Source: Propioniciclava soli (GTDB taxonomy: Bacteria > Actinomycetota > Actinomycetes > Propionibacteriales > Propionibacteriaceae). Taken from it: 64,000 nucleotides of DNA. Position 1 is the first letter of the stretch. Each line of letters begins with the position of its first letter. Below are positions 42,907 to 53,299 of the stretch, one piece after another. The stretch is from assembly GCF_014858005.1 (NCBI RefSeq), contig NZ_JACYOT010000015.1:1-64000 (forward strand), read 5' to 3'. The notes under the pieces are model-generated. The model was given only the letters and a program-made list of their open reading frames with translations. It was not told where the DNA came from and did not search any database. A program made the translations under genes and the position numbers.

Positions 42907-44367
42907 TCACCCCTGGTCAGCGCCGGGTGACGGGGAATCGGGGCCGGCGTCCTCGGCGTAGGCCCCGGGTCGGTCGACGATGAGCACCGCGCCCTCGTGG
43001 CGGTTCTTCAGCTCCGCGGGCGCCAGCGCGCGCGCCAGGTGGTAGACGGCGACGGTCACGATCGTGCCCAGCGCGATGCCGCCGAGGGTGAAGCCGCCGC
43101 CGAGATCGAGGGAGACGTTGCCCACACCGATGATGATGCCGGCACTGACGGGCACCAGGTTGAGCGGGTTGCCGAAGTCGACGCCGTTCTCCTTCCAGAT
43201 CTTGGCGCCGAGCAGGCCGATCATGCCGTAGAGCACCACGGTGATGCCGCCGAGCACCCCGGGCGGCGTCGCCGACACGATCGCCCCGAACTTGGGGCTG
43301 AACCCGAAGCCGATGGCCACCAGGGCCGCCACGACGTAGGCCGCCGAGGAGTACACCCGGGTGGCCGCCATGACGCCGATGTTCTCGGCGTAGGTCGTCG
43401 TCGGGCCCGCGCCCACGGCCGTCGCGAGCACGGACGCGGCGCCGTCGGCCCCGATGGCCCGGCCCATGACCGGGTCGAGATCCGCACCCGTCATCTCGGC
43501 CACCGCCTTCACGTGGCCGGTGTTCTCCGCGATGAGCGCGATCGTCACGGGCAACGCGATCAGCGCGAACGCCAGGTCGAACGTGGGCAGGTGGAAGCCC
43601 ACCACGTTCGTGGTCGCCCCCAGCTGCCACGTGGCCAGGTCGGTGACCGGCGGCAGCCCGAACCAGTCGGCCGCCGCGACGCCCGACCAGTCGACCCGCG
43701 GCTGCGTCACGAGCTCACCGGCGTCGTTGGGGGCGGTCACCGGCCCGAACATGAGATCGAACAGCCAGCTCAGCACGTAGCCGGTGATGAGTGCCAGGAA
43801 GATCGCGATGCGGCCCGCGAACCCGCGCAGCCCCACGCTCAGCACCACCACGACGAGCATCGTGATCAACGCGACCCACTGGTCGCGCGGCCAGTAGGCG
43901 CTGGCCACGACCGGCGCGAGGTTGAATCCGATCAGCATCACGACCGCTCCGGTGACCACCGGCGGCAGCCAGCGGTGGATGACCCCGGAACCGGCGACGT
44001 GGATCACGACGCCGACGACGGCCAGCGTCACGCCCACCCAGAGCATCGCGCCCGTCACGTGGCTGGGGTTGCCGCCGGCCGCGTAGATCGCCGTCGCGAC
44101 GCCCACGAAGGACGCCGAGCTCCCCAGGTAACTCGGCACGCGGCCGCGCACCAGGGCCAGGAACAGCAGCGTCGCGATGCCCGACATCATCACCGCCAGC
44201 TGCGGGTTGAGCCCCATGAGCAGCGGGAACACGAAGGTGGCACCGAACATCGCCACCACGTGCTGGGCGCCGAGCCCGATCGTCCTGCCCCACCCGAGGC
44301 GCTCGTCCGGGGCCACCACCGCCCCCGGCCGGAGGTTTCCGTCACCGTGCAGCTTCCACAACGCCAT
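42907..44367 (-). CDS. Uracil/xanthine permease (NCS2 family, UraA-like)
   Basis: A 486-residue nucleobase:cation symporter with about fourteen helices. Early GLGAQHVVAMFGATFVFPLL is the UraA/PyrP signature; the central TIALIAENTGHVKAVAEMTG carries the substrate-binding Glu, and VGAGPTTTYAENIGVMAATR follows. UraA-like uracil uptake is most likely. AGGTGAAGG precedes the ATG. The 3' end overlaps nothing and lies near the convergent Tag-like region. A 14-bp palindrome sits upstream. Confidence 0.9.
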   Translation of the reverse strand: MALWKLHGDGNLRPGAVVAPDERLGWGRTIGLGAQHVVAMFGATFVFPLLMGLNPQLAVMMSGIATLLFLALVRGRVPSYLGSSASFVGVATAIYAAGGNPSHVTGAMLWVGVTLAVVGVVIHVAGSGVIHRWLPPVVTGAVVMLIGFNLAPVVASAYWPRDQWVALITMLVVVVLSVGLRGFAGRIAIFLALITGYVLSWLFDLMFGPVTAPNDAGELVTQPRVDWSGVAAADWFGLPPVTDLATWQLGATTNVVGFHLPTFDLAFALIALPVTIALIAENTGHVKAVAEMTGADLDPVMGRAIGADGAASVLATAVGAGPTTTYAENIGVMAATRVYSSAAYVVAALVAIGFGFSPKFGAIVSATPPGVLGGITVVLYGMIGLLGAKIWKENGVDFGNPLNLVPVSAGIIIGVGNVSLDLGGGFTLGGIALGTIVTVAVYHLARALAPAELKNRHEGAVLIVDRPGAYAEDAGPDSPSPGADQG

Positions 44368-44393
44368 GCGCTCGCCTTCACCTCGAACCCAGT

Positions 44394-44407
44394 GTGGGTC
44401 GACCCAC
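44394..44407. promoter_or_regulatory. 14-bp palindrome upstream of the NCS2 permease
   Basis: GTGGGTCGACCCAC, a perfect palindrome 26 bp before the permease ATG. It could be an operator or an mRNA hairpin near the start. A TAGATT -10-like sequence for the permease lies just upstream (about 44424-44430, minus strand). Confidence 0.4.
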
Positions 44408-44470
44408 CAGGAGCCGAGGGCAATCTAGCCGGACGCCGCCCCGTCCAGAGGGCCTGTCCACGTCAGCCGG

Positions 44471-46090
44471 TCAGGACTGCCAGCCGACGTCCTCCCACGC
44501 CGTCGTGGCGAACCCGCCCGCCCCGACGTTCGCCAACCGGTTCCGCACCGCCACGACCTGGGGTTCCTGGTACAGCGGGATCGTCGCGACGTCCTCCCAC
44601 AGCAGCCGCGAGAGCTGGTTCGCCTGGTCGACGCGACGCACCACGTCGGTCTCGGACGCCACCTTCACCACGTGCTCGGCCAGCGCCGGATCGGCCGCGG
44701 CGGGGAGGTGGGCCAGCGGGAACGCACCCACCGTGTGCTGCACCGGCACGATGTCGACGTCGGCAGCGGCGGCCGCCGCCGCGTCCGCGGTCTCGACGGC
44801 CTCCAGCCGGACGCCCAACGCGCCCCACTGCTCGGCCAGCAGCTCGAATTCCGTCGCCGCCCCCGGATCGTCGGCCGGCACGGCCATCGCCAGCGCCAGC
44901 ACGTGACCGTCCCTCGCCAGCCCGCCCGCACCGGTCAGCGTCCAGCCCGCCGCGGCCAGTTCGGCGCGGGCGCGCTCGGCGTCCCACCCGAGCCCCGTCG
45001 CGAGGGCCTGGTCGGCGTAACCGGGCTGGTTGGGCAGCAACAGCGGGTCGGACCACACCCGCACGGGTGCGGCCAGCCCCGACACCTCGGTGCGGGCCAG
45101 AGCGTCACGGTCCGTGCCCAGCAGCAGCGCCCGCCGCACCGCCGCCTCCCCGAGCGGCCCGTCGCGGTCGAGACGCAACAGGCGGCCGGTCGGGGCGGGT
45201 GCCTGGCGCACCGTGGCATCGGTCGCCCCCCGCACCTTCTCACCGACCGCCTCGTCGGCGCCCACGTCCAGCAGGTCGAGCTCGTTGTTGCGGAACGCGG
45301 CGGGGGCGACCGCATCGCCGAGGGTGCGGAACACGATGCGCGTCAGCCGCGGCGCATCACCCCACCACTGCGGGTTGCGCTCCAGGGTCACGACCCCCTG
45401 GTGTGCGTCCACGTGGGTGATCGTGAACGGCCCGGCGTGGCGCGCCGGGTCGAACGATGACCAGGCGAACGCCTCGGCGTCCGTCACCGTGGCTGCCCGC
45501 AGCACCCCCGGGGCCAGCGGCTCGGCCCAGTCGGGCACGTGGCCGTCGAAATCCACGACGACGGTGTGGGAGTCGCCGCCCTCGGCCACCGCGGTGACGT
45601 CCGCCCAGCGTCGAGTGGCGGACGGGGTGACGCCCGGCGTCCGCCCGGACAGGGCGTGCCACGTCGCGATCCAGTCCTCGGCGGTCACCGGGGCGCCGTC
45701 ACCCCAGCGGGCGGCCGGGTTGAGGTGCAGCGTCACGCGCGTGTGACCCTCGTGGCTCACCTCGGCCGAGGCGAGCACGTCGGGGTTGGGGGTCGCCCGG
45801 CCCGCCGCGTCGAGCACGAACGTGGGGCTGGTGAGCGGCTCGGTGAGGGCGCGCAGATCGGCGGTGGCGCCGTCCGGGTGGTCGGGGTTCCACTGAGCCG
45901 GGATGTCCCGCAGCCGCAGCCGCAGGGTGCCGCCGTCGCTCAGCGTCTCGCGGGCCGTCGCGTTGATGTCGGCGGGCGCCTCCGCGGTGACGGTCGGTTC
46001 CGGGGTGGGCGGGGCGTCCGGTTCGCCGGAGCAGCCGGCGAACACGGCGGCCAGGAGGGCACCGGCCACTGCGACGCGCCACGGGGGCAT
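44471..46090 (-). CDS. ABC transporter substrate-binding lipoprotein, family 5 (peptide/nickel type)
   Basis: A 539-residue SBP_bac_5 protein. The signal ends at VFAGC with lipid Cys20, so it is exported and anchored. The body has the family order [21 protein letters not shown] (about 120-140), [12 protein letters not shown] and [17 protein letters not shown] (about 295). It binds oligopeptides or similar ligands. No permease or ATPase genes are adjacent, so it is an orphan component or works with a distant importer. ATG at 46090. Confidence 0.87.
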   Translation of the reverse strand: MPPWRVAVAGALLAAVFAGCSGEPDAPPTPEPTVTAEAPADINATARETLSDGGTLRLRLRDIPAQWNPDHPDGATADLRALTEPLTSPTFVLDAAGRATPNPDVLASAEVSHEGHTRVTLHLNPAARWGDGAPVTAEDWIATWHALSGRTPGVTPSATRRWADVTAVAEGGDSHTVVVDFDGHVPDWAEPLAPGVLRAATVTDAEAFAWSSFDPARHAGPFTITHVDAHQGVVTLERNPQWWGDAPRLTRIVFRTLGDAVAPAAFRNNELDLLDVGADEAVGEKVRGATDATVRQAPAPTGRLLRLDRDGPLGEAAVRRALLLGTDRDALARTEVSGLAAPVRVWSDPLLLPNQPGYADQALATGLGWDAERARAELAAAGWTLTGAGGLARDGHVLALAMAVPADDPGAATEFELLAEQWGALGVRLEAVETADAAAAAAADVDIVPVQHTVGAFPLAHLPAAADPALAEHVVKVASETDVVRRVDQANQLSRLLWEDVATIPLYQEPQVVAVRNRLANVGAGGFATTAWEDVGWQS

Positions 46091-46233
46091 GGCCGGACCT
46101 CCAACAGATCAATCACACGGTGGGTGGGCGCCCCACGCTACCGGCCGGGACCCGGCCATCGGACGCGGCCAGATCACGGTTTCATCGCGGTTTGGGCACG
46201 ACGCCCCCGCGCTCTGCTCGGACGCCCGCGTGC

Positions 46234-47856
46234 TCAGATCCAGCTGCGCAGCCACATCCGCGCCAGCCAGCTGGGGTGGGGCAGCAGCTGGTCGGTCAGG
46301 ACGGGGTAGAGGTAGGCGAAGTTGGCCACCACCAGCCCGACGGCGACCCCGGCGATGATGCCACCGCGCCGGCGTCCGGGCCCGTCGACCGGGCCGACGA
46401 CCAGCCCCAGCACCATCGCGAGGGCGATGCAGGTGAACGGAATGATGGTGATCGCGTAGAAGAAGAACGTCGGCCGGTCGGTGGAGGCGAACCACGGCAG
46501 ATAGGTGGCCAGGGCGCCCAGCACGGGGACGCCGAAGCGCCAGTCACGCCCGGCGACCCACCAGACGATCGCCACGACGAGGGCGATCGCCGCCATCCAC
46601 CACAGCACTGGGGTGCCCATGCCGCTGATGACGCGCAGGCAGTTGTCCGGGCCCAGGCACCCGTCCGTGCCGGGCACGATGTCGTTCACGGCGTCGATCC
46701 CCGTCGGGCGCAGCATGAGCAGCCAGCCCGCGGGGTGGGCGTCGTAGGGGTGCGTCTGTTCGCGAATGTAGGAGCCGGTGTGGAAGTTGAAGATGTCGCG
46801 GTGGTAGTTCAGCAGGGACGCCAGCCCCTGGCCGAACGCCGAGACCCACGGGTCGTCGGGGTGGTCGGCTCCCCAGCCGCGGCCCCAGCCGCCTGTGGTC
46901 TGGAGCCAGCGCGTCCAGGTGGCCAGGTAGGTGAGGGCGGCCGTGACCACCATCGCGACGAAGGCGGGGAGGCCGTCGAGCACCAGCGCCAGCCACGACC
47001 GGAACCCCGCGCCCGCGAGCCGCCGGGCCCCGACGTCCCACAGCACCGAGACGATCCCGAACACCGCCAGCACGAAGATCGAGTTCCACTTGCACGCGGC
47101 GGCGCAGCCGAACAGGACGCCGGCCGTCCACCGCCACGGCCGCCACCACACCATCGGGCCGAACGTGCCGGCGAGCGACGTGAGCCCCCGGCGCTCCATC
47201 GCGTCGGCGAGGCGGTGGCGGGCGTGGTCCCGGTCCGCCACCACCGCGGCCACCGCCATGACGAGGAACGTGGCCTGGAAGATGTCGAGCAGCGCGATGC
47301 GGCTCATGGTGAACGCCAGGCCGTCGAAGGTGAGCAGAACGCCCGCGGTCGCGCCCACCAACGTCGAGCGGGAGACGCGGCGCGCCAGCCGGATGGTCGC
47401 GGCGACCAGCAGCGCACCGAACACCACCGCCATGATGCGCCAGCCGAAGCTGTTCATGCCGAACAGATACTCACCGAACGCGATCAACCACTTGCCGAGT
47501 GGTGGGTGGACGACGAAGGAGGCCCGATCGCTCAGCCCCGAGAGGTCGCCGGTGAGGATCTGGGCGTTGGCGCCCTCCGCCCACGTGCCCTCATACCCGT
47601 ACTGCAGCAGCGACCACGCCTCCTTGGCGTAGTAGCTCTCGTCGAACACCAGCTTGTTCTCCGGCCGCGCCACGTTGACCAGCCGGAGGAAGAACGCCAG
47701 CGCCGCGATGCCGATCGTCACCCCCCAGGACGCGAGCTCGTCGGTGGGCTGCCAGGCGCGCAGTCGCTCGATCGCGGCCGGACGCCGACGCTCCGGCAGG
47801 GTCGCGCCGGCCAGTGCGTCGGCCGGTGGGACGACCGGTGCCGAGGTGCTGCTCAC
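46234..47856 (-). CDS. pmt: Dolichyl/polyprenyl-phosphate-mannose-protein mannosyltransferase
   Basis: A 540-residue GT39/PMT membrane glycosyltransferase that adds mannose to exported Ser/Thr proteins using polyprenyl-phosphate mannose. The first loop has the catalytic acidic motif in [15 protein letters not shown] (about 68), then [17 protein letters not shown] (about 115) and SRIALLDIF (about 165); about eleven hydrophobic helices follow. The GTG start at 47856 is six bases after TAGCAT on the minus strand. It diverges from rsmI exactly as in Mycobacterium. Confidence 0.92.
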   Translation of the reverse strand: MSSTSAPVVPPADALAGATLPERRRPAAIERLRAWQPTDELASWGVTIGIAALAFFLRLVNVARPENKLVFDESYYAKEAWSLLQYGYEGTWAEGANAQILTGDLSGLSDRASFVVHPPLGKWLIAFGEYLFGMNSFGWRIMAVVFGALLVAATIRLARRVSRSTLVGATAGVLLTFDGLAFTMSRIALLDIFQATFLVMAVAAVVADRDHARHRLADAMERRGLTSLAGTFGPMVWWRPWRWTAGVLFGCAAACKWNSIFVLAVFGIVSVLWDVGARRLAGAGFRSWLALVLDGLPAFVAMVVTAALTYLATWTRWLQTTGGWGRGWGADHPDDPWVSAFGQGLASLLNYHRDIFNFHTGSYIREQTHPYDAHPAGWLLMLRPTGIDAVNDIVPGTDGCLGPDNCLRVISGMGTPVLWWMAAIALVVAIVWWVAGRDWRFGVPVLGALATYLPWFASTDRPTFFFYAITIIPFTCIALAMVLGLVVGPVDGPGRRRGGIIAGVAVGLVVANFAYLYPVLTDQLLPHPSWLARMWLRSWI

Positions 47857-47862
47857 CGGGCC

Positions 47863-47937
47863 ATGCTAACCACGGGGCACCAGCCGCGGGTGGCGGACGC
47901 CCGCGGCCCGGGCGCTGTCGGTGGGGTGGGCCATACT
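47863..47937. promoter_or_regulatory. Divergent pmt/rsmI promoters, leaderless on both sides
   Basis: Minus-strand TAGCAT (47863-47868) is 6 nt before the pmt GTG; plus-strand CATACT (47932-47937) is 6 nt before the rsmI GTG. No Shine-Dalgarno sequence precedes either start. Confidence 0.5.
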
Positions 47938-47943
47938 GGGCCG

Positions 47944-48801
47944 GTGACCTCCTCCCAGACCCCCGACGGGCTGCTCGTGCTGGCAGCCACCCCCATCGGG
48001 GACGCCGCGGACGCCAGCCCGGCGCTGGTGCGCGCGCTCACCGGGGCCGATGTCATCGCGGCGGAGGATACCCGACGGCTCCGGGACCTGTGCCGCCGGC
48101 TGGGGGTCGAGTTCTCGGCCCGCGTCGTGTCCTACTTCGACGGCAACGAGGCCTCCCGCGTCGGTGGGCTGCTGGACGCGTTGTCCGACGGTGCCACGGT
48201 GGTGGTGGCCACCGACGCCGGCATGCCCAGCGTGTCCGACCCCGGGTTCCGCATCACGGCCGCCGCCATCGAAGCCGGGGTGCGCGTCACGGCCGTTCCT
48301 GGCCCCTCGGCCGTGCTGACCGCGCTCGCCCTGTCGGGGTTGCCCACCGATCGCTTCTGTTTCGAGGGCTTCGCCCCGCGCAAGGCGGGGGAGCGGGCGC
48401 GCCGGCTGGCGGGGTTGGCGTCCGAGGAGCGGACGATGGTGTTCTTCGAGGCCCCGCACCGGCTGGCCGACTTCCTCGCCGCCGCCCGCGACGCCTTCGG
48501 TGACGAACGCCCCGCCGCCGTGTGCCGCGAGCTCACCAAGACCTACGAGGAGGTCGTTCGCCTGCCGCTGGGCGAGCTGGCCGCCTGGGCCACCGGCACG
48601 GTGCGCGGCGAGGTCACCGTGGTCGTCGCCGGGGCGTCCGGCCCCGCGATGACCGAGGCGGACGCCGTCGAGGCCGTCCTCGCCCGCGTCCGCGACGGCG
48701 AGCGGATTAAGGACGCGGTGGCCCACGTCGCGGGGGCCGCCGGCCTGGCCAAGGGCGATCTCTACGCGGCCGCCGTCGCCGCCCGGAAGGAGAACGCGTG
48801 A
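47944..48801 (+). CDS. rsmI: 16S rRNA (cytidine-1402-2'-O)-methyltransferase
   Basis: A 285-residue SAM-dependent tetrapyrrole-methylase-fold enzyme that methylates the 2'-O of C1402 in 16S rRNA. Motifs: [14 protein letters not shown] (usually ATPIGN), [44 protein letters not shown] and [17 protein letters not shown]. The GTG start is leaderless type. The stop overlaps the tatD start (GTGA), so the two are coupled. Confidence 0.93.
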   Translation: MTSSQTPDGLLVLAATPIGDAADASPALVRALTGADVIAAEDTRRLRDLCRRLGVEFSARVVSYFDGNEASRVGGLLDALSDGATVVVATDAGMPSVSDPGFRITAAAIEAGVRVTAVPGPSAVLTALALSGLPTDRFCFEGFAPRKAGERARRLAGLASEERTMVFFEAPHRLADFLAAARDAFGDERPAAVCRELTKTYEEVVRLPLGELAAWATGTVRGEVTVVVAGASGPAMTEADAVEAVLARVRDGERIKDAVAHVAGAAGLAKGDLYAAAVAARKENA

Positions 48802-49760
48802 CCGACAAGCCGCTTCCCCAGGCCCCCGAGGCGCTCCCGGTGCCCACCACCGATGCGCACACCCACCTCACCACCACCGCGCGGGCGACCGGCCTGGCCC
48901 CTGCCGACGCGTTGGCGCACGCCCGGGCCGTCGGCGTCCACCGGGTCGTCGACGTGGGGTACGACCCGGCGTCATCCGCCGCGGCCCTGGCGCTGGCCAC
49001 CGAGCACCCCGAGGTGGTGGCGACCGTCGCGATCCACCCCCACGACGCCGTCGAGCTGGGGGAGGGGCTCGATGAGGCGCTGCGGGAGGTCGAAGCGCTG
49101 CTGGGCGCCCCCGGTGCCGTGGATGCCACCGCCACCGGGGCCCGCGGCCGGATCCGTGGCGTGGGGGAGACCGGCCTCGACCATTACTGGGTGAAGGACC
49201 CCGCCGAGCGGGCGCGCCAGCGCGACGCCTTCGCCACCCAGATCGGTTGGGCGCACGCCCACGACCTGGCGCTCGTCATCCACGACCGCGACGCCCATGC
49301 CGACCTCGTCGACGTGCTGGACGCCCAGGGCTGGCCCGCCCGCGTCCAGATGCACTGCTTCTCCGGCGACGCCGCCTTCGCCCGCCGCTGCCTGGACGGC
49401 GGCGCCCACCTCTCCTTCCCCGGCACCGTGACCTTCAAGGCCAACGAACACCTCCGCGAGGCGCTGCGCCTCACCCCGCTCGACCGCCTCCTCGTCGAGA
49501 CCGACGCCCCCTACCTCACGCCCGCGCCGCTGCGCGGGCGTCCCAACGCCAGCTACCTGCTTCCGCACACCGTGCGGTTCATCGCGGATGTGCGCGGCGT
49601 CGACCTCGCCGAGCTCTGCGCCCAGCTGGACGCCAACGCCACCGCCCTGTTCGGGGACTGGGGCACTGCTGCCGAGAACACTGCTGTCGAGAACACTGCT
49701 GTCGAGAACACTGCTGTCGGGCGCACTGCTGACGGCGCAACCGGGGGAGGGCGGGGCTGA
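48798..49760 (+). CDS. tatD: TatD-family metal-dependent deoxyribonuclease with a repeat tail
   Basis: A 320-residue TIM-barrel hydrolase. Metal ligands: DAHTHL (about 19), [11 protein letters not shown] (about 118), HDRDAH (about 155), MHCFSGD (about 184) and VETDAPYL (about 234). TatD acts on DNA 3' ends and tRNA precursors or D-aminoacyl-tRNAs, depending on species. GTG overlaps rsmI and its TGA overlaps the rsmA ATG, so three genes are tightly coupled. The last 30 residues are a five-residue repeat (ENTAV) not seen in ordinary TatD. Confidence 0.92.
   Translation: MTDKPLPQAPEALPVPTTDAHTHLTTTARATGLAPADALAHARAVGVHRVVDVGYDPASSAAALALATEHPEVVATVAIHPHDAVELGEGLDEALREVEALLGAPGAVDATATGARGRIRGVGETGLDHYWVKDPAERARQRDAFATQIGWAHAHDLALVIHDRDAHADLVDVLDAQGWPARVQMHCFSGDAAFARRCLDGGAHLSFPGTVTFKANEHLREALRLTPLDRLLVETDAPYLTPAPLRGRPNASYLLPHTVRFIADVRGVDLAELCAQLDANATALFGDWGTAAENTAVENTAVENTAVGRTADGATGGGRG
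49664..49731 (+). repeat. 15-bp in-frame tandem repeat in the tatD 3' end
   Basis: CACTGCTGTCGAGAA repeated from 49664, 49679, 49694, 49709 and partly 49724, encoding ENTAV units. Because 15 is a multiple of three, copy-number change only alters tail length. Confidence 0.92.
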
Positions 49761-50605
49761 TGCTGTTGGATCCGCGCACCATCCGCGAGCTCGCTGCCTC
49801 GCTCGACCTGCGGCCCACCAAGCAGCGTGGCCAGAACTTCGTCCACGACCCCAACACCGTGCGCCGCATCGTCGCCGCCTCGGGCATCGGCGCCGACGAC
49901 GTCGTGCTCGAGATCGGCCCCGGCCTGGGCTCGCTCACGCTCGGGCTGCTCGAGGTGGCCCGCCACGTGAGCGTCGTCGAGATCGAGGACGCCCTCGCCC
50001 AACGCCTGCCCCGCACGGTCGCGGAGCGGATGCCCGAGGCGGCCGAGCGGCTCACCGTCGTCGCGGCGGACGCGCTGCGCGTCGACACCCTGCCCGATCC
50101 GCAGCCCACCGCGGTGGTGGCCAACCTGCCCTACAACGTCAGCGTGCCGGTCATCCTGCACGTGATGGAGCGGTTCGACTCCGTGACCCGGGGCCTGGTG
50201 ATGGTGCAGCTCGAGGTCGCCGACCGCCTGGCCGCCCCGCCGGGCAGCCGCACCTACGGCGTCCCCAGCGCCAAGCTCGCCTGGTATGCCGAGGCCCGCC
50301 GCGTCGGCACCGTGCCGCCCACCGTGTTCTGGCCGGTGCCGAACGTCGACTCCGGTCTCGTCGCGCTGACCCGCCGCGAGCCGCCGGACACCACGGCCGC
50401 GCGCCGGGACGTGTTCACCGTGATCGACGCGGCCTTCGCCCAGCGGCGCAAGATGCTGCGCGGCGCCCTGGCCGGGCTGTTCGGTTCGTCGGCGGACGCC
50501 GCCGCCGCGCTGGAGCGGGCCGGCGTCGACCCCCAGGCCCGCGGCGAGGTGCTGGGGGTCGCCGACTTCGCCCGCATCGCCGAGCAGCTGCCCCCCGGCC
50601 GCTGA
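49760..50605 (+). CDS. rsmA: 16S rRNA dimethyladenosine transferase
   Basis: A 281-residue KsgA/RsmA enzyme that dimethylates A1518 and A1519 of 16S r[21 protein letters not shown] (about 20), SAM motif [16 protein letters not shown] (about 49), [12 protein letters not shown], and the catalytic [11 protein letters not shown] (about 118) with [12 protein letters not shown] and [10 protein letters not shown] are all present. Starts one base inside the tatD stop (TGATG). Confidence 0.95.
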   Translation: MLLDPRTIRELAASLDLRPTKQRGQNFVHDPNTVRRIVAASGIGADDVVLEIGPGLGSLTLGLLEVARHVSVVEIEDALAQRLPRTVAERMPEAAERLTVVAADALRVDTLPDPQPTAVVANLPYNVSVPVILHVMERFDSVTRGLVMVQLEVADRLAAPPGSRTYGVPSAKLAWYAEARRVGTVPPTVFWPVPNVDSGLVALTRREPPDTTAARRDVFTVIDAAFAQRRKMLRGALAGLFGSSADAAAALERAGVDPQARGEVLGVADFARIAEQLPPGR

Positions 50606-50664
50606 CGGGGCCCGATTCGGCCTCCCTGTTCCCACCCGGGGTGCGCGACTGGTAGGAAAGGCCC

Positions 50665-51609
50665 ATGACTCCGCTGAGCACCCTCGCCCCGGGCAGTGGC
50701 TGGGTGAAGGTGCGCGCCTCGGGCAAGGTGAACCTGGCCCTGCGCGTCGGGGCTCCCCGGGAGGACGGCTACCACCCGCTCGCCACGGTCTTCCAGGCGC
50801 TGAGCCTGTTCGACGACCTGGGCGTCCGGGCCGCGGCACCCGGTCACTACTCGGTGCGCGTCGCGGGCGCGCAGGCCGATCGGGTGCCGACGGACGCCAG
50901 CAACCTCGCCGTGCGCGCCGCCCGCCTGCTGGCCGAGCACCACGGCGGGGCGCAGGAGCGCGGCGTCGAGATCGTGATCCGCAAGACCATCCCGGTCACC
51001 GGGGGCATGGCGGGTGGGTCCGCGAACGCCGCGGCGGCGCTCGTCGCGTGCGCCGAGCTCTGGGGCATCGACGTGTCGCCCGACGAGTTGGCCGGCCTGG
51101 GCGCCCAGCTCGGGGCGGACGTGCCGTTCTCCCTGCGCGGCTCCACCGCCCTGGGCACCGGACGCGGCGACGAGCTCGTCCCCGTCCTCAGCCGCGGCAG
51201 CTACCACTGGGTGCTCGCCCTGCCCGAGTTCGAGCTCTCGACGCCCGCGGTGTTTCGCCGCTTCGACGCCCTCTTCCCCGGCGCGCCCGCGGCCCCGCCC
51301 CCGGTGCCGGAGGCGTTGCTCGAGGGGTTGGCCTGTGGTGACCCGGCCCGCGTGGCCGAGCATCTCGTCAACGACCTGCAGCCCGCGGCGCTCGACCTGC
51401 AGCCGGCCCTGGGGGATCTGCTGGACGCCGGGCTGGAGCGGGGCGCCCTCGCCGGCATCGTCTCCGGTTCGGGGCCGACGTGCGCCTTCCTCGCCCCGCA
51501 CGAGGACGCCGCGGTTCGGTTGTCGGTCGCCCTCGGCGGGCTGGGGCTGTGCCGCGAGGTGCGGCGGGCGTCCGGCCCCGCTCCGGGTGCCCGATTGCAG
51601 GCCGGCTGA
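50665..51609 (+). CDS. ispE: 4-Diphosphocytidyl-2-C-methyl-D-erythritol kinase
   Basis: A 314-residue GHMP kinase of the MEP isoprenoid pathway. The catalytic Lys/Asn SGKVNLALRVGAPREDGYH (about 20), ATP loop KTIPVTGGMAGGSANAAAAL (about 108-127), GADVPFSLRG and the C-terminal VSGSGPTCAFL are diagnostic. AGGAAAGG lies before the ATG. It supplies isopentenyl units, also needed for the menaquinone side chain and polyprenyl-phosphate for Pmt. Confidence 0.94.
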   Translation: MTPLSTLAPGSGWVKVRASGKVNLALRVGAPREDGYHPLATVFQALSLFDDLGVRAAAPGHYSVRVAGAQADRVPTDASNLAVRAARLLAEHHGGAQERGVEIVIRKTIPVTGGMAGGSANAAAALVACAELWGIDVSPDELAGLGAQLGADVPFSLRGSTALGTGRGDELVPVLSRGSYHWVLALPEFELSTPAVFRRFDALFPGAPAAPPPVPEALLEGLACGDPARVAEHLVNDLQPAALDLQPALGDLLDAGLERGALAGIVSGSGPTCAFLAPHEDAAVRLSVALGGLGLCREVRRASGPAPGARLQAG

Positions 51610-51664
51610 GCCGAGCCGCGGCACGATCCGGGTGGAAGTAACGCCCTTGTAACCCGCCGATCCC

Positions 51665-51670
51665 TATTGT
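51665..51670 (+). promoter_or_regulatory. -10 box of the ATP-grasp operon, leaderless arrangement
   Basis: TATTGT ends 6 nt before the ATG at 51677; no Shine-Dalgarno sequence is visible. Confidence 0.5.
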
Positions 51671-51676
51671 GATCCC

Positions 51677-53299
51677 ATGGCGCTGTTCGACACCTACCCG
51701 CAGGGGCGGGCCTGGGACGAGATGATCGACCGCGAAGGCGGCCCGCGCCCGCAGTACGAGGTCATGTTCGACACGCTCAGCAGGCTCGGCCCCGAGCACC
51801 TGGCGTCCCGCGCCGACCAGCTCGCGCGCAGCTATGTCGACCAGGGTGTGACCTTCGACTACGCGGGCGAGGAGCGGGCGTTCCCGCTGGATCTCGTCCC
51901 CCGGATCATCCCGGCCGAGGACTGGGACGTCATCGACCGCGGCGTGCAGCAGCGCGTCCGGGCCCTGGAGTCCTTCCTCGACGATGTGTACCTCCGCGAG
52001 GGCGGCCTGCCGCGTGTGGTCAGCGACGGCATCCTGCCCCACGAGATCATCGTGTCCTCCCACCACTTCCACCGCGCGGTCGCCGGCATCCGCCCCCACA
52101 ACGGGGTTCGGGTCCACGTGTCGGGCATCGATCTCATCCGCGACGAGCAGGGCACGTTCCGCGTGTTGGAGGACAACGTGCGTGTGCCCTCCGGCGTCAG
52201 CTACGTCATCAGCAACCGCCGCGCCCTGACCAACACGTTCCCCGAGGCGTTCAGCACCCTGCGGATCCGCCAGGTGCACGACTACCCGCGGACGCTGCTG
52301 CGCGCCCTGCGCGCCGCGGCGCCCGACGGCAACCCCAACCCCACCGTGGTCGTGATGACCCCGGGCGTCTACAACTCGGCCTACTTCGAGCACTCCCTGC
52401 TGGCCCGCATGATGGGCGTCGAACTCGTCGAGGGGCGCGACCTCATCTGCACCGGTGGCACCGTCCGCATGCGGACGACCCGGGGCGACCAGCAGGTCGA
52501 CGTCATCTACCGCCGCGTCGACGACGACTTCCTCGACCCGGTGCACTTCCGCTCCGACTCGCTCCTCGGCTGCCCGGGCCTGCTCAACGCCGTCCGTGCC
52601 GGACGCGTCACGATCGCCAACGCGGTCGGCAACGGCGTGGCCGACGACAAGCTCGTCTACAGCTACGTGCCCGATTTCATCTCCTACTACCTGGATGAGG
52701 ATCCGATCCTCCCCAACGTCGACACGTTCCGGTGCAACGAGCCCGCCGCGCTGAGCCACGTCCTTGCGAACGTGGACAAGATGGTCGTGAAACCCGTGGA
52801 CGGCTCCGGTGGCAAGGGGCTGGTGATCGGCGAGACGGCCGACCGAGCCACCCTGGACGCCCTCTGTGACCGGCTGCGGCACGATCCGCGGGGCTGGATC
52901 GCCCAGCCCATCGTGCAGCTCTCGACCGTGCCGACCCTCATCGACGGCGACCTGCGCCCCCGCCACGTCGATCTGCGCCCGTTCGCCGTCAACGACGGCG
53001 AGACCATCACTGTGCTGCCCGGCGGCCTCACCCGCGTGGCGCTGCCCGAGGGCCAGCTCGTCGTGAACAGCTCCCAGGGCGGCGGGTCGAAGGACACCTG
53101 GGTGCTCGAGCCGGACGCGTCCGCCGCCGAGCCGGTGGAGGAGGACTCCCTCGAGACCAAGGAGGTCATCGTGATGACGCCGCCCGCCGTCTACACCGAG
53201 GGCCCCGTCCGGTCGGTGAAGGAACAGACGAAGCAGCAACAGCAGGCCGAGCAGTACCCGCGGAGCGGGGCCGCAGCGTCGGGGGTGGCGCCGTGCTGA
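51677..53299 (+). CDS. Circularly permuted ATP-grasp protein (DUF404/DUF407 type)
   Basis: A 540-residue permuted ATP-grasp enzyme. Visible blocks: FDYAGEERAFPLDLVPRII (about 60), VSDGILPHEIIVSS, LEDNVRVPSGVSYVISNR (about 165), VVVMTPGVYNSAYFEHSLLA, YRRVDDDFLDP and KPVDGSGGKGLVIGE (about 375). The family is predicted to ligate an amino group to a carboxylate, probably on a peptide, with alpha-E and transglutaminase-like partners; no reaction has been firmly fixed as far as I know. It overlaps the next gene by seven bases (GTG start at 53293). Confidence 0.88.
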   Translation: MALFDTYPQGRAWDEMIDREGGPRPQYEVMFDTLSRLGPEHLASRADQLARSYVDQGVTFDYAGEERAFPLDLVPRIIPAEDWDVIDRGVQQRVRALESFLDDVYLREGGLPRVVSDGILPHEIIVSSHHFHRAVAGIRPHNGVRVHVSGIDLIRDEQGTFRVLEDNVRVPSGVSYVISNRRALTNTFPEAFSTLRIRQVHDYPRTLLRALRAAAPDGNPNPTVVVMTPGVYNSAYFEHSLLARMMGVELVEGRDLICTGGTVRMRTTRGDQQVDVIYRRVDDDFLDPVHFRSDSLLGCPGLLNAVRAGRVTIANAVGNGVADDKLVYSYVPDFISYYLDEDPILPNVDTFRCNEPAALSHVLANVDKMVVKPVDGSGGKGLVIGETADRATLDALCDRLRHDPRGWIAQPIVQLSTVPTLIDGDLRPRHVDLRPFAVNDGETITVLPGGLTRVALPEGQLVVNSSQGGGSKDTWVLEPDASAAEPVEEDSLETKEVIVMTPPAVYTEGPVRSVKEQTKQQQQAEQYPRSGAAASGVAPC

